Below are positions 16,496-26,290 of a stretch of DNA of 64,000 nt, piece after piece; within the stretch, counting starts at the first letter, position 1, and each line of letters starts with the position of its first letter. The notes beneath the pieces were generated by a model that was not told where the DNA came from, made no database searches, and saw nothing but the letters and a program-made list of their open reading frames with translations. A program made the position numbers and the translations under genes. The stretch covers positions 37,565 to 101,564 of the IMG/VR virus record IMGVR_UViG_3300028384_001071; one strand, 5' to 3'. The stretch is from a virus.

Positions 16496-19400
16496 GAGAA
16501 TTGAACAGCACAGCACAGGCTGAGATTCTCAAGAAGCTCGGCACGGAACCAGTCAGTGTGATCGAAGTAGTCTGGAATGACACATCGACATTCTACGCTG
16601 ATAAGGATCTTGACTGGGCCGACGGTCGAATCAAGACCATCAGTTCATTGGACGAAGTCATCCGTTTGGAAACAGGAGGTACATCTAGTCAGATCGCTGT
16701 TGAGATCGTCGATACTGATGGTAGCTTCTTGGAACTCTTCAACAGTATCGACCTGCACAAGCGACCTTGCCGCGTCTATCAAGCGTACGAGGGATTAGCT
16801 AAGGAAGACATGTTCCTATTGTTGGAAGGTGAAGTCCTTACACCTATCCGATGGAACGAGGCAGACCGAACCTTCGGTTTTGAAATCGCGAACCAGTTGA
16901 TCAGTAACGAAGTCGGGTTCTCTCCAGAGTCAGGTCAATTGCCTGATACCGTAGACCCATTTGCAATTGGTAAGCCGTGGCCTTTGTGCTTTGGCAAGCC
17001 AGTACACGTGCCGGGTACTAAGATCGAGGAAGTGGCAGTCGGTTCGAATGCCACTTACTTCATGATCCCCGATCCTGCACTTTCAGTGAAGCAGATCGTC
17101 ATCCTGGGCAGGCTCAACGACATCGCCAACAACTGGGTATATATTCTAAGTCTGATACAATCTGAAGACCTGTTTGGGATTCAACCTCAAGAAGTCATCG
17201 CCAATTACACTTCAGTTATTGTCAATGAAGATACATTGAAACAGCAGCGTGAAGACTTACTGACCGAGATCAGGGACATTGAATCCGTAATCGATGACCT
17301 CAAGCAACTTCAACAAGAAGCGTTGACTCAGGAAGTCTCGGACGCTATTGGAGATCAGATCGCATCTGAGGAAAATCGACGTGATGCTCTGAAAGCACAA
17401 CTAGCAGCTATCCTTGAAAGCCTTACTGATGTTATTATCAGTAAGGCTTTCATTGAAGTTGATGTGGATGTTGCAGAATACGAGTATAACCTTGTAGGTC
17501 GGATGCGTCAATACCTTGAACGGTTGATAGGTGAATATCGTACCCTGATTGAAGAATACAACATCATAACCACCATCATCGATTCTGCGAATTCATCTAC
17601 TGTGGGCAGTTTCACAATGGTCAATTCTGAAAGATTCGAACAAGGCACTCTTGATTTGATTGTCAATGGTGTGCGGATGTCAGGTGTGTTATCTGGTAAT
17701 GAGTTCACAGTCTCTAAGATCCTACCAAACTACACAAACGTCGAGATCGCTGACCGCCCGAATCGTGACTCTTTCATAATCTCTGACACAACCATCAATC
17801 TGGAAGGTATGTATTGCCTGACAGATGATAGTCGAATCTTTCAAGTACGTGAGCAGATTGGTCAGACGTGCTACGTCGACCCTGTGTCATTGAAACGAAT
17901 TGATAATCGTCGCTCTAACAGTAATCTCCCGGACTTGAATAGGTTGAAAGATCTCGACCCGTTTACTTGGGGATTGCTTAACGATGCAAGTGAGAAGACT
18001 TCAGGAGAACGTCAGCAAATCCTTGAATCTTCAGTATTGCAAGGTGATGATGGGGAAGGCATCCGTGAACTTAAGAAGAAGATCGAGGGATTGTCAGAAC
18101 TAGCAGAGCAATCTGAAGACGAAGAAGTATTCAGAACTCTTCGAGATGCTATCTTCCGAAATATGCGACACTACAACTCACTTGTGAGTAATAGCCGCAT
18201 CCCAGAGAATGTACTTCAAGAAGCTAACGCTTTGATTTCACAGCAGGAGTTTGAGACACTCTTACGATTGGTGAATCTAGATGCAGTAGAAACGGAACGC
18301 CGTGGTACTCCTCTGGAAGCCGAGATCGATCTTGAACTCTACTACTTGACCGCTGATCAAATTGAGAATATCGTAGAAGTAGCTCCGATCATTCTTCCTG
18401 ATTGGATGACAGCATACACTGGTTATGCTGCGAACCCGTACTTCGGTTACGACGGCTCAACTGGTGGATTCTACAATCCGATCTACTACTTACCAAACAC
18501 CGGACATTGGATCGCTCAACCGGGATCATCGATTAAGGACAATTCCAACTTCCAAGAGAAGTTCGTCGCTAACATCCTTGAGTCAGAAGTCAAGACCGTA
18601 TACGCCTACCGAGGCGTTGAAGGTGTCAGACAACTGTTCCCTGTACCTTCAAGTTACTACGATGTAACATCACCTGAGAGCTTCGGTGAAATACTACTGG
18701 CTGATGAAACTACTACCCCTCTCAATGCCACTACCATCTCATTTAAGCGTCCTCTATCTGAGTACGTCGATGAAGGTTGGGAGGGCGATGACATATTCGT
18801 TACACTATCATCTAGTGTTGGTCAGAACGTTGTCGATGTTATTCGACACCTATTAACGACCTACAGCGATGTCACCATTGACGAAACATCCTTCGATACT
18901 GTTCACGGTCAAGTGGCAGCCTTCCCTGTCAACTTCGCAGTATTGGATCGTCCGGATGTACTGGACCTCGTAAGATCCATAGCCTTTCAGGCTCGCTGCG
19001 AAGTCCGGATAGTCAACAAGGTAGCAACGATGGTATATCTGCCGAAGCTACCGGTTCCAATTCGGACTTTCAATGAGACAGACATCGAGTTCCAAACGCT
19101 CGTCGTCGAGACAGTGGAAACCGAGGATATTGTCACGAAGTTCATAGCTCAGTGGAAACCACACTATGAGCAGCAAGTAGACAATCAAGAGATCGTCCGC
19201 TTCAACATTCGGAAGTACGGCGTTCAGGAAGAGTCGTATCCTTTCAACATCTACAATAATCAGGACTTAGTACAGCACGCCGCAACCTTCTGGTCCATGA
19301 GAAAGGCTAATGTGTGGAAGCGTCTGACATTCAAGACATTCCTCACTAACCTTGACCTTCAAACCGGCGATGCCATCACAATAAACCTGACAAGTGACTA

Positions 19401-20235
19401 CTTCGCTACTGAACCTGTCATTGCACTCGTTGACAAGATCACGTACGATTCCTCTGACCAGTCCATTACTCTTCGCGTTGACTTGCCCGTTCGTTTAGGT
19501 GAGACAACGACGTTCGAGCATTACTGGCCAGCCGACATCGAAACCATCTATCCGATCATCAATGATCAGGCGGCAGGATATGCGGGAGATCCGTTCCACT
19601 TCTACATCCGACAAGACTCACAGTTCAACATTACTCCAGGGCTGCCTATTGAGCCTTTTACGGATAGCAATCGTCCTCGTGATTATGGTGCTGTACGGAT
19701 CGACGATTCTGCGAACCTTGATACAGGTTCGATCTTTGATTCGGCATTGGCTCTCCCAACTAATGTGACCTTCCAAGGTTTGACAACGTCGAACACGGGC
19801 GGTAACGATATCTTCCGGGAGGTGGAGACTACGGAGCCTGCTGAATACCTAGGTTCACCTCCTAAACCCCAAGGCCGAGGTTCAACAACCCCTAGGGAGA
19901 CTCCTGAGAAATATCCTTCCTTCATCGGGACTGTTGAAGGTCACGCACAAACTGAAGGTGCGGACGAAGTCAAGTCCCGATTACAAGGTAATATCTCTGG
20001 GGATAAAGACGCCGACAACAATGTCAGCGATGGGGTGTCTTCGGTAGATTCTGTGATTGACGCGAAAGTGGCTGATCCCAAATACTACCGCGTAAGGCGG
20101 GAAGATGGTACTTCAGTGTTAGTCCGTCAGATGCAGATTCGCCAAGATTGTATCATTCCAAACGGAACTAAAGTGAACGTCAATTACAACACAAGCACGG
20201 GTGATTATGAAATGCAGGTGCCAGTATGGCTTTAA
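16492..20235 (+). CDS. Tail tip / baseplate hub-like protein
   Basis: 1247 residues from the ATG that overlaps the upstream stop; a GTG 36 bases further upstream is less likely. It is the second largest tail-tip gene and follows the order tape measure, distal tail proteins, hub. The N-terminal 250 residues (VSVIEVVWNDTSTFYADKDLDWADG and EIVDTDGSFLELFNS) look like the beta-barrel start of hub proteins. A long coiled-coil region follows at about 250-380 (LLTEIRDIESVIDDLKQLQ, ALKAQLAAILESL). The C-terminal part is beta-rich. It probably plugs the tail tip and contacts fibres. Assigned by position, size and composition. Confidence 0.6.
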   Translation: MRELNSTAQAEILKKLGTEPVSVIEVVWNDTSTFYADKDLDWADGRIKTISSLDEVIRLETGGTSSQIAVEIVDTDGSFLELFNSIDLHKRPCRVYQAYEGLAKEDMFLLLEGEVLTPIRWNEADRTFGFEIANQLISNEVGFSPESGQLPDTVDPFAIGKPWPLCFGKPVHVPGTKIEEVAVGSNATYFMIPDPALSVKQIVILGRLNDIANNWVYILSLIQSEDLFGIQPQEVIANYTSVIVNEDTLKQQREDLLTEIRDIESVIDDLKQLQQEALTQEVSDAIGDQIASEENRRDALKAQLAAILESLTDVIISKAFIEVDVDVAEYEYNLVGRMRQYLERLIGEYRTLIEEYNIITTIIDSANSSTVGSFTMVNSERFEQGTLDLIVNGVRMSGVLSGNEFTVSKILPNYTNVEIADRPNRDSFIISDTTINLEGMYCLTDDSRIFQVREQIGQTCYVDPVSLKRIDNRRSNSNLPDLNRLKDLDPFTWGLLNDASEKTSGERQQILESSVLQGDDGEGIRELKKKIEGLSELAEQSEDEEVFRTLRDAIFRNMRHYNSLVSNSRIPENVLQEANALISQQEFETLLRLVNLDAVETERRGTPLEAEIDLELYYLTADQIENIVEVAPIILPDWMTAYTGYAANPYFGYDGSTGGFYNPIYYLPNTGHWIAQPGSSIKDNSNFQEKFVANILESEVKTVYAYRGVEGVRQLFPVPSSYYDVTSPESFGEILLADETTTPLNATTISFKRPLSEYVDEGWEGDDIFVTLSSSVGQNVVDVIRHLLTTYSDVTIDETSFDTVHGQVAAFPVNFAVLDRPDVLDLVRSIAFQARCEVRIVNKVATMVYLPKLPVPIRTFNETDIEFQTLVVETVETEDIVTKFIAQWKPHYEQQVDNQEIVRFNIRKYGVQEESYPFNIYNNQDLVQHAATFWSMRKANVWKRLTFKTFLTNLDLQTGDAITINLTSDYFATEPVIALVDKITYDSSDQSITLRVDLPVRLGETTTFEHYWPADIETIYPIINDQAAGYAGDPFHFYIRQDSQFNITPGLPIEPFTDSNRPRDYGAVRIDDSANLDTGSIFDSALALPTNVTFQGLTTSNTGGNDIFREVETTEPAEYLGSPPKPQGRGSTTPRETPEKYPSFIGTVEGHAQTEGADEVKSRLQGNISGDKDADNNVSDGVSSVDSVIDAKVADPKYYRVRREDGTSVLVRQMQIRQDCIIPNGTKVNVNYNTSTGDYEMQVPVWL

Positions 20236-21731
20236 GTTTACCGACATTGGTTGAAGGGCCGCACAAGAAGTATGCCTTCAACAGGCCACTGTTCCATGAA
20301 GAGGTATATGGATTACCTCCTAAGAATCTGTCAGACGATCCGGCTAATGATCCGGCAAAGACTGTCACAATCTTAGGTGAAGTGTCTAGAGGGACGTATA
20401 GTCGAGCCGATTTGTATGGGAACATACTATCATTTCGAACGAATCACGATGTTAAACGCACCATTCATTTCAACGTCTCAAACTCCTACGTAGGTGTAAA
20501 TATCGACGTATTGAATTCAGGCTTGCTTATAGGGGATGCGTGGACTCCAACCATAGATGTTAGCTATGCCCCATCAACCCCGATGTCCACTGTTGTCGAT
20601 GCCATAAACAATCACTTTATCTTAGGTGAATGGTTGACAGTGGAATTACTGGATTCTAATTCATGGCATGTCGATAGGCTTTCACCTGTAACGGAAAGTG
20701 AACTCATTGGCATCGAAGGTACTCGTTATAGAATAACACTGTCGACCATATCTTACTTGGACAGGTGTTACGCTTTCAATCCGATGAATGAACAGCCAAG
20801 AGTCTTGTTCATATTGTCTGCTCTAGATCAGGTTGAGAACGGTCCTGTGTTCTCTAAATACTTCAGGAACGTCGGTCTAGGCTACGACTACTATCACAGT
20901 GGAATTGTGACTGATGACCCTCAAGTAGGCGGGCCTTACAACCAACGAGCCCTTAATGAGAGTGAAGAAGATCGATGGGAGAGATATCTTGATTATGTCG
21001 ATGTCGCTAGTGATCTTGAAGATCAAATAGGCTCACAAGCAATTGTTAACCTGTACTATGCGGAGTTTCCTAGCTATCTAATGTTCGGAGGGATTGACTA
21101 CGCCTTTAGTGGGAGTTACGGTCCTCTAGAATATGACTCAGGATCATTCGAGATTATCGCAGATTCGATGACTACCGGTGATTACGATACATCGATAGCG
21201 TCAACAATGCCGGTTACAATCGTGTGGGTTCGCACAGGGTTGTTCACACTAATCCCAAATCATCCTGATCGTGACGCTGAGATGATTGCTTATGAGGCTC
21301 TCATACTTTCAATCATCAATGAGATGTCAAAGTACTCCGATCTTCGGATCTTCATGTATCTAGACGTTGGTCCGCCTAAGCTAGGTGAGCGAACATACTC
21401 AGCCTATCTAGGTTTCGACACAGACCCTAAAGGATTTGCCGGTCAGGTTGGAGGTCTGTCTATTCCAGATACATTTCCTACTGTGTACTCGAATTCAGAT
21501 GCGCTTGATCTGAAATACTGGGAACATCATGGTAGCCAACTACTAATAGGCTCACTGGAAACTGTCAGGCCTGTTAACGTCTTCTCAACCGATCTGGCAG
21601 CAGTTCGGGCTTCATGTGAACGATTGGCTGCAGCCAGTAAGAATATCTTGTATAAAGGGGAAATATCCTCTGCAAGTTCACTCGATGTAAGTGACTTGGC
21701 ATCAGATCTCAAGACGAGGTACAATGTATGA
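20226..21731 (+). CDS. Tail-associated protein of unknown function
   Basis: A 501-residue acidic protein starting at an ATG 10 bases inside the upstream gene. I recognise no motif. The middle has aromatic, Tyr/Asp-rich segments (VGLGYDYYHSGIV, SYLMFGGIDYAFSGSYGP), and the C-terminus is helical. Being last of the tail-tip genes and just before a cysteine peptidase, it may be a receptor-binding or base-of-fibre protein. It overlaps its downstream neighbour by 4 bases. Confidence 0.55.
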   Translation: MALSLPTLVEGPHKKYAFNRPLFHEEVYGLPPKNLSDDPANDPAKTVTILGEVSRGTYSRADLYGNILSFRTNHDVKRTIHFNVSNSYVGVNIDVLNSGLLIGDAWTPTIDVSYAPSTPMSTVVDAINNHFILGEWLTVELLDSNSWHVDRLSPVTESELIGIEGTRYRITLSTISYLDRCYAFNPMNEQPRVLFILSALDQVENGPVFSKYFRNVGLGYDYYHSGIVTDDPQVGGPYNQRALNESEEDRWERYLDYVDVASDLEDQIGSQAIVNLYYAEFPSYLMFGGIDYAFSGSYGPLEYDSGSFEIIADSMTTGDYDTSIASTMPVTIVWVRTGLFTLIPNHPDRDAEMIAYEALILSIINEMSKYSDLRIFMYLDVGPPKLGERTYSAYLGFDTDPKGFAGQVGGLSIPDTFPTVYSNSDALDLKYWEHHGSQLLIGSLETVRPVNVFSTDLAAVRASCERLAAASKNILYKGEISSASSLDVSDLASDLKTRYNV

Positions 21732-22318
21732 GGTATGAAGACGTAAGGCTACAAATACAGACAGGGGACATCCTCTCTTGTCAAGGGACAGCCATCTACT
21801 CCAACATCATACGGAAGTGGGGAGGTTTGAAGAACTGGTTCTGGCGTGGGGATTGGAAGGAGGATCAATTCACGCACACAGGAATCGCAATCTGGATTCA
21901 ACTAAATGGGGATGATCGACTCTGCATCCTTGAAGCTCACATCTTCAAGGGCATCCGGCTTAACCCGCTCAGCGAAGTGCTGAAGGAATACTGGAAGCCG
22001 GGCGGTAGGGTGTACTGGCAGGCTGTGCACGGGATCGACGGTACAGTCGTCGCTCAAGAAGCGTTGAAGAACTGGACCAAGGCTTACCCGAGCCTATTCC
22101 AATTCCTAATCGCCGGGTCGAGTGTGGCCCGTTGGATTCGTAAGAGGGTGTTCCGGAAAGGAGCCGACACCAATGGTGACAAGTACCACTGCTCGGAACT
22201 AGCGAGCCGTTCACTCATCCATGCAGGATTCAAGTGGAACATGCCCCCTGCTGCGACGACTCCGCAGATGGTTTCTGAATTCAGTTGCCTGACCTCCCCG
22301 GTCGAACTCGAAGCATAA
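21728..22318 (+). CDS. Permuted NlpC/P60-like (YiiX-type) cysteine peptidase
   Basis: A 196-residue protein. The motif order is GDILSCQG (residues 13-20), FTHTGIAIW with a candidate catalytic His near residue 50, and YHCSELASRSL with a candidate nucleophile Cys near residue 157. His before Cys is the order of the circularly permuted NlpC/P60 group (YiiX/LRAT-like). Such enzymes cut peptide or acyl bonds, and in phages often cell-wall peptides. As the last tail gene it may help the virion cross peptidoglycan or act in lysis. It has no signal peptide. ATGA overlap with the preceding gene. Confidence 0.7.
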   Translation: MRYEDVRLQIQTGDILSCQGTAIYSNIIRKWGGLKNWFWRGDWKEDQFTHTGIAIWIQLNGDDRLCILEAHIFKGIRLNPLSEVLKEYWKPGGRVYWQAVHGIDGTVVAQEALKNWTKAYPSLFQFLIAGSSVARWIRKRVFRKGADTNGDKYHCSELASRSLIHAGFKWNMPPAATTPQMVSEFSCLTSPVELEA

Positions 22319-22323
22319 AGAAA

Positions 22324-22353
22324 GCCCCGTACTGGCACTTGCCGGTACGGGGC
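22324..22353. terminator. Bidirectional terminator between the two arms
   Basis: A hairpin of 9 bp (GCCCCGTAC with GTACGGGGC) plus a further 3 bp around an ACTT tetraloop. It lies 5 bases after the + strand peptidase stop and 5 bases after the end of the - strand phosphoesterase gene. A-rich sequence on the left and T-rich sequence on the right allow action in both directions. Confidence 0.85.
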
Positions 22354-22358
22354 ATTTG

Positions 22359-23624
22359 TCATTTACGGGCATCGGCATTGAACGTGCCGACATACCCTCT
22401 GTCAAAGTTCCACAGCCATGCTTCCGCACAGCGATTACCTTTCACGTAGCCTTTCTTGTAGTGCCACGCATCTGTACCACTCAACGATGGTAGGATCTGC
22501 ACCCTGACCCCGTTGAAGGTATCACCGGCGTTGTGCCGAGTCTCCTTCTTCTTGTGGAAGTGCCCGAGATGCCAGTACAACGATGACGCCTTAGCGAACT
22601 GCTCAGGTCTCTCGCGAGCCATGATCAGTGGCAAGTCGGCATGCTTCTCTTCGTTGCCGTGTGTGAACCCGATCAGCGATGCTCCGTATGCGACATACTT
22701 ACGCATCATCGGTGTGGAGTTGACACGGACAGCATTCACATTTCGATACCAAGCATCTACGATCTTCGCCATGTAGTATGACGTCTCAGGGTCGTGGTTA
22801 CCCGGAACCCAGAGGACGTTGACAGGTGCCACAGCAATGCACGCTTCGATCGCTCGAATCACAGCTTGACAACCTGCATCGAATATCTTCGCCATACGAC
22901 TGTCCACATCCTGCGGAGTGTCGTTGACCGTCGTGTTCTTCCAACTGTTCACGTGGAAGAAGTCGTTGCCGATTGGGAATAGTATCTGTTCGATACTGTA
23001 TCCTGATGTCAGATCCAACAGATCGCGTATGGCGTTGGCATACAACAAGGACGCGAGTTCCATGTCATAGTCAGTGCCGGTCTCCGGACCCCATGCCAAC
23101 TTACCGAAGTGGGCATCAAACAGTGACACCTCTAACAAGTGACGTTCACTTGTGATTGGCATGAATGTCGGTTCAGGTATGGGTGTCCAAGTTCCGATGC
23201 GATCGAATAATGACTCGACTGCGTGCTCGACGTGATCAACTTCACGCTTCTTGAGCCAGATCTTGACTTGCCATAGATCCTGAACCTCTGCCGACTCTGC
23301 ACCTTTAGGGACATAACCCATGTCCCATTTGTTGATGATGTAGCGTTCGACTTCCCACACTTCCAGATCGACTTCAGCGATCTTGAGTGCGACTTCAAGA
23401 GTCTTGACTCGTGAGTTGACAGTGAGAGTCTTCTCGTCCTCACCGCTGCCTTCCTCCTTGACAAGACCCTCTTCAGGACTTACGTCAAAGTCAGATGCAC
23501 GTTGAACTCGACCTCTTACGGTACTAGCGGATAAGCCTAATGCTTGTCCTGCTTTTGCGTAAGACCCGTACTGCTCGTAGGCATCTACTGCTTCTTGAAC
23601 TTGCTCAGGTGTGAGCTTAGCCAT
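22359..23624 (-). CDS. HTH-metallophosphoesterase fusion
   Basis: 421 residues. Residues 1-45 form a homeodomain-like helix-turn-helix (PEQVQEAVDAYEQYGSYAKA, then ALGLSASTVRGRV). From about 165 there is a calcineurin-like phosphoesterase with the metal motifs D-x-H (FDAHFG), GN-D (PIGNDFF), GNHD (VPGNHDPE), TH-GNE and GHFH. The fold acts on phosphodiesters or phosphomonoesters; SbcD/Mre11-type nucleases are relatives. The attached DNA-binding head suggests a DNA substrate, which is an inference. It is the last gene of the minus-strand replication operon and ends at the bidirectional terminator. Confidence 0.8.
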   Translation of the reverse strand: MAKLTPEQVQEAVDAYEQYGSYAKAGQALGLSASTVRGRVQRASDFDVSPEEGLVKEEGSGEDEKTLTVNSRVKTLEVALKIAEVDLEVWEVERYIINKWDMGYVPKGAESAEVQDLWQVKIWLKKREVDHVEHAVESLFDRIGTWTPIPEPTFMPITSERHLLEVSLFDAHFGKLAWGPETGTDYDMELASLLYANAIRDLLDLTSGYSIEQILFPIGNDFFHVNSWKNTTVNDTPQDVDSRMAKIFDAGCQAVIRAIEACIAVAPVNVLWVPGNHDPETSYYMAKIVDAWYRNVNAVRVNSTPMMRKYVAYGASLIGFTHGNEEKHADLPLIMARERPEQFAKASSLYWHLGHFHKKKETRHNAGDTFNGVRVQILPSLSGTDAWHYKKGYVKGNRCAEAWLWNFDRGYVGTFNADARK

Positions 23625-23633
23625 CTAATCACC

Positions 23634-24293
23634 TTAAATTGGAGTATCGCGTATTCGGGAACGCTTGATCAACCTCCTGTAGACTTCTGCTGTTGCCACG
23701 ACATCATCCAACGCCGTGTGAGCCCTTGTACGTTCAATCCCAAGTGTGGTGCATAGGTATTGCAGGTTACACTTCGGGTACTCGAAAGGTTCGGATCGCC
23801 AATCTGCCACATCATTCTCATACAGTGCCATCGACATTACATCGCGATACTGAGGATGGAAGTAATGGTGGAAACCTTCGGCACCGAGCCAATCAATCAT
23901 GAAGGGTCTGTCATACGCCCAATTACAAGCGACGGGCATGATCTTCTTGAACGGTGCCAGTTTGAGTTGATCAAACCAATCACTGAACAAGTCTGCCGCA
24001 CGGTCTGCATCGCAACCATTTGTCGCGATCCGAACCACACGTTTACGATCCTCGCATAGCTTCTCCCGAACTACCTTGTCCAGAGTCTTGCCTTGAATCC
24101 TCAAGGCTTCTAAATCGATGTTATCCAGCCTACGAGGTTGAAGTTCCATCGAAAATGGCATGATGTTCTGAGCCGGTTTCAAATCCGGACCCAGAATAAG
24201 CACGCATACTTCGATAACGTCATTGAAGCCAGGAGTGAAACCAGTGGTCTCAGTATCGATGACCCCAATGACATTTCCATTCAGATGTTTGAT
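23634..24293 (-). CDS. DEDDh 3'-5' exonuclease (DnaQ-like), ATC start
   Basis: About 219 residues if translation starts at the ATC at 24293-24291. The catalytic motif I (VIDTETTG) lies upstream of the first ATG, GTG or TTG in frame; the GTG at 24203 would delete it. GGAGG sits 8 bases before this ATC, and the frame is closed by the stop of the upstream gene just before it. The C-terminal motif AHTALDDVVATAEVY supplies the Exo III H and D. So an intact enzyme needs a non-standard start (ATC, or less well placed CTG at 24284). It would proofread or degrade DNA or RNA ends beside the primase-helicase operon. Confidence 0.8.
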   Translation of the reverse strand: MKHLNGNVIGVIDTETTGFTPGFNDVIEVCVLILGPDLKPAQNIMPFSMELQPRRLDNIDLEALRIQGKTLDKVVREKLCEDRKRVVRIATNGCDADRAADLFSDWFDQLKLAPFKKIMPVACNWAYDRPFMIDWLGAEGFHHYFHPQYRDVMSMALYENDVADWRSEPFEYPKCNLQYLCTTLGIERTRAHTALDDVVATAEVYRRLIKRSRIRDTPI

Positions 24294-24296
24294 AGG

Positions 24297-24905
24297 TTAA
24301 TCCTCCCAGAACTGTGAGTACTGCTCTGCCAGTTCGATATCCTCCTCTGGATAGTCCGTCGTCATCAGGAACTCACGAACCGTCAAGCCTGAAATCATCA
24401 GCTTAGGGAATCCATACTTCCAGCCGTCGGGTGGATCTATCCACATCTGAGGTTTGTACAAGACAAGTTCAACACCCGCCTCATCAAACTGGTCGGTGGC
24501 CATCTTGAATGCATCAGCCCAACGGCTCATCGCATCTTTCGAAGGCTCAGGTGCCACGCACCTCTCCACACCAGCCTGAATCATCTTGGCCGCACATCGT
24601 GAACACGACATAAACGGATGAGTGTATAGGCAGGAACCTGCCACACTCCCTTGAGCCGAGATCAGTGCATTCTCTTCGCAGTGAATGACCATCTCATACT
24701 TGATTGACCGGTCTTGATAACGCTCATCCGTGTCTTCCACTCCCGCCGCAAAGCCGTTGTATCCAACAGAGATCACTGAACGATCAGGTCGCACAAATAC
24801 AGCACCCGTTTGAGTGCTAGGGTCTTTAGACCAAGTCGAAACCAACTTAGCCATCTTTAGGAATCGTCGATCCCACTTCTCAGTTAGCAGCTTCATACCT
24901 GCCAT
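24297..24905 (-). CDS. Deoxycytidylate (dCMP) deaminase
   Basis: 202 residues. The zinc sites are HCEENAL near residue 74 (His ligand, catalytic Glu) and PFMSCSRCAAKMI near residue 95 (two Cys ligands). The N-terminus (WDRRFLKMAKLVSTWSKDPS) and SVGYNGF match dCMP deaminases. It converts dCMP to dUMP, the substrate for the ThyX encoded at 61.5 kb. A C-terminal extension of about 60 residues after the deaminase core is unassigned. Its stop is 3 bases before the ATC start of the exonuclease gene. Confidence 0.9.
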   Translation of the reverse strand: MAGMKLLTEKWDRRFLKMAKLVSTWSKDPSTQTGAVFVRPDRSVISVGYNGFAAGVEDTDERYQDRSIKYEMVIHCEENALISAQGSVAGSCLYTHPFMSCSRCAAKMIQAGVERCVAPEPSKDAMSRWADAFKMATDQFDEAGVELVLYKPQMWIDPPDGWKYGFPKLMISGLTVREFLMTTDYPEEDIELAEQYSQFWED

Positions 24906-24966
24906 GTTGCAGTGTTATCTCCTGACCGTCGAAGATCATGCAATTCCTTAGCTGGTCTCGCCGTAC

Positions 24967-25869
24967 TCACTCGTAAGCCTCCTTGATCCAAAGGAACTCT
25001 TTCCGAACACCACGCTCCATTGTACCTTGACGGTCTTCCATGTTGTTGTTCTTGTCGAACGCACGAGCCGTGACTCGATTGTCGACTTGATCATTCATGT
25101 GAACGCCATCCCAAGGGAACTGATCGTAGATAGGATTCTCGTAACCTGATAGGACTACTGCCCCTTCGGTTGAGAAGATCCTCTCACACATTTCAATGTG
25201 ATCCTTCTTGGTGAAGCCTGTCCCATACACGTCCCGCCCGTAGTAGGGTGGATCGAGATAGAACAGAACATCCGGACCGTCGAAATCTTCAACACATTGC
25301 TGCCAGTCGAGGTTCTCGATCTGAACGCCTTGCAGTCTGCGATGGACCGCAGGGAATAATGGCAGGCCGACTCGGAGCTTGTTAGGGATGTTGTTGTGAT
25401 TGTTCACAACTCGCCCGAACATTTCAGCACGGCCAGCGAATGACGCCTGCACCAAGTAGTAATACTTGAGTGCCCTCATCACTACATCATCTTCAGTTTC
25501 CCAAGTGTCCCGACACCACGCAAAGTATTCACGTGAGTGTGGTAACAGTTGGACCTTTTCGGTCAACTGCCTCAACAGTTCATCGTCTTGGATGCATTGG
25601 TACAACGCAACAGTCCCTGAGAACCGATCGTTAAATACTTCCAATTTCGATGCTGCTTTGGAAAGCAAGACCGCACCGCTACCACCGAACACTTCGACAT
25701 ACGTCTCATGCCAAGGTAGTAGTGGTAGTATCCAATCCAGTTGACCACACTTGTTACCCATGTAATTCAAAGGAGGATGGATATACTCACCAGCAGCACG
25801 GGAACCGTGATCGGAATCAAGAAATGCGAACATTGCTTCGAGATGCTGAGCATCTTCCTTCTTACTCAT
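24967..25869 (-). CDS. dam: DNA adenine methylase, D12/Dam class
   Basis: 300 residues. AdoMet-binding motifs are PLNYMGNKCGQL (residues 33-44) and VFGGSGAVLLS (about 59-69). The catalytic DPPY motif is in YLDPPYYGRDVY near residue 198. The order fits the D12 class of N6-adenine methyltransferases (Dam, M.DpnII). Roles would be marking phage DNA, protecting it from host restriction or timing packaging. No partner endonuclease is visible nearby, so it is probably an orphan. It overlaps the NUDIX gene upstream by 8 bases. Confidence 0.9.
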   Translation of the reverse strand: MSKKEDAQHLEAMFAFLDSDHGSRAAGEYIHPPLNYMGNKCGQLDWILPLLPWHETYVEVFGGSGAVLLSKAASKLEVFNDRFSGTVALYQCIQDDELLRQLTEKVQLLPHSREYFAWCRDTWETEDDVVMRALKYYYLVQASFAGRAEMFGRVVNNHNNIPNKLRVGLPLFPAVHRRLQGVQIENLDWQQCVEDFDGPDVLFYLDPPYYGRDVYGTGFTKKDHIEMCERIFSTEGAVVLSGYENPIYDQFPWDGVHMNDQVDNRVTARAFDKNNNMEDRQGTMERGVRKEFLWIKEAYE

Positions 25870-26290
25870 CGAGACCCTCCATTACTTCTGATAAGTCACA
25901 CCAGCGTTCGTAGCAGTCCTTCATGATTTCGTAGGAACCGCCAAAGTCACTGGTAAACAGATCATGCCAGTATGCTATATGAGTTCGACCTTCAGGAGTC
26001 TTCCGTCCGATCTTAACATCACTCAAACCAGTGACAATGAAGGTGTTGACGAAGGCCCCGTCATGGTACATCCCTGAACAGAGGAATTCAGCATGACTAC
26101 CGATGATCCCTGTCTCTTCCTTAAGCTCTCGAAGAGCTGTCTCTTTGAAAGTCTCACCTTCCTCCCATTTGCCGCCGGGTAGGATGATTCCTCGCCCTTT
26201 AGCACATTCGATTGAGATGAAGCCTTCCGATGAATACATGCCCGCAGGCGTGTAAGGGCATAAAGCCACGCAGCCAATCTTATGTGTCAT
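25862..26290 (-). CDS. NUDIX hydrolase 1
   Basis: 142 residues with a perfect NUDIX box (GGKWEEGETFKETA then LRELKEETGI, residues about 39-62; consensus GX5EX7REUXEEXGU). Family members hydrolyse nucleoside diphosphates linked to another group, such as oxidised dNTPs, NAD or caps. The substrate cannot be read from the sequence. It is part of the minus-strand nucleotide operon and overlaps both neighbours. Confidence 0.88.
   Translation of the reverse strand: MTHKIGCVALCPYTPAGMYSSEGFISIECAKGRGIILPGGKWEEGETFKETALRELKEETGIIGSHAEFLCSGMYHDGAFVNTFIVTGLSDVKIGRKTPEGRTHIAYWHDLFTSDFGGSYEIMKDCYERWCDLSEVMEGLDE

Noticed and set aside
24967-25869. Restriction-modification system
   Set aside because: Only the methylase is present. 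Neighbours are nucleotide enzymes and no endonuclease is coupled to it.
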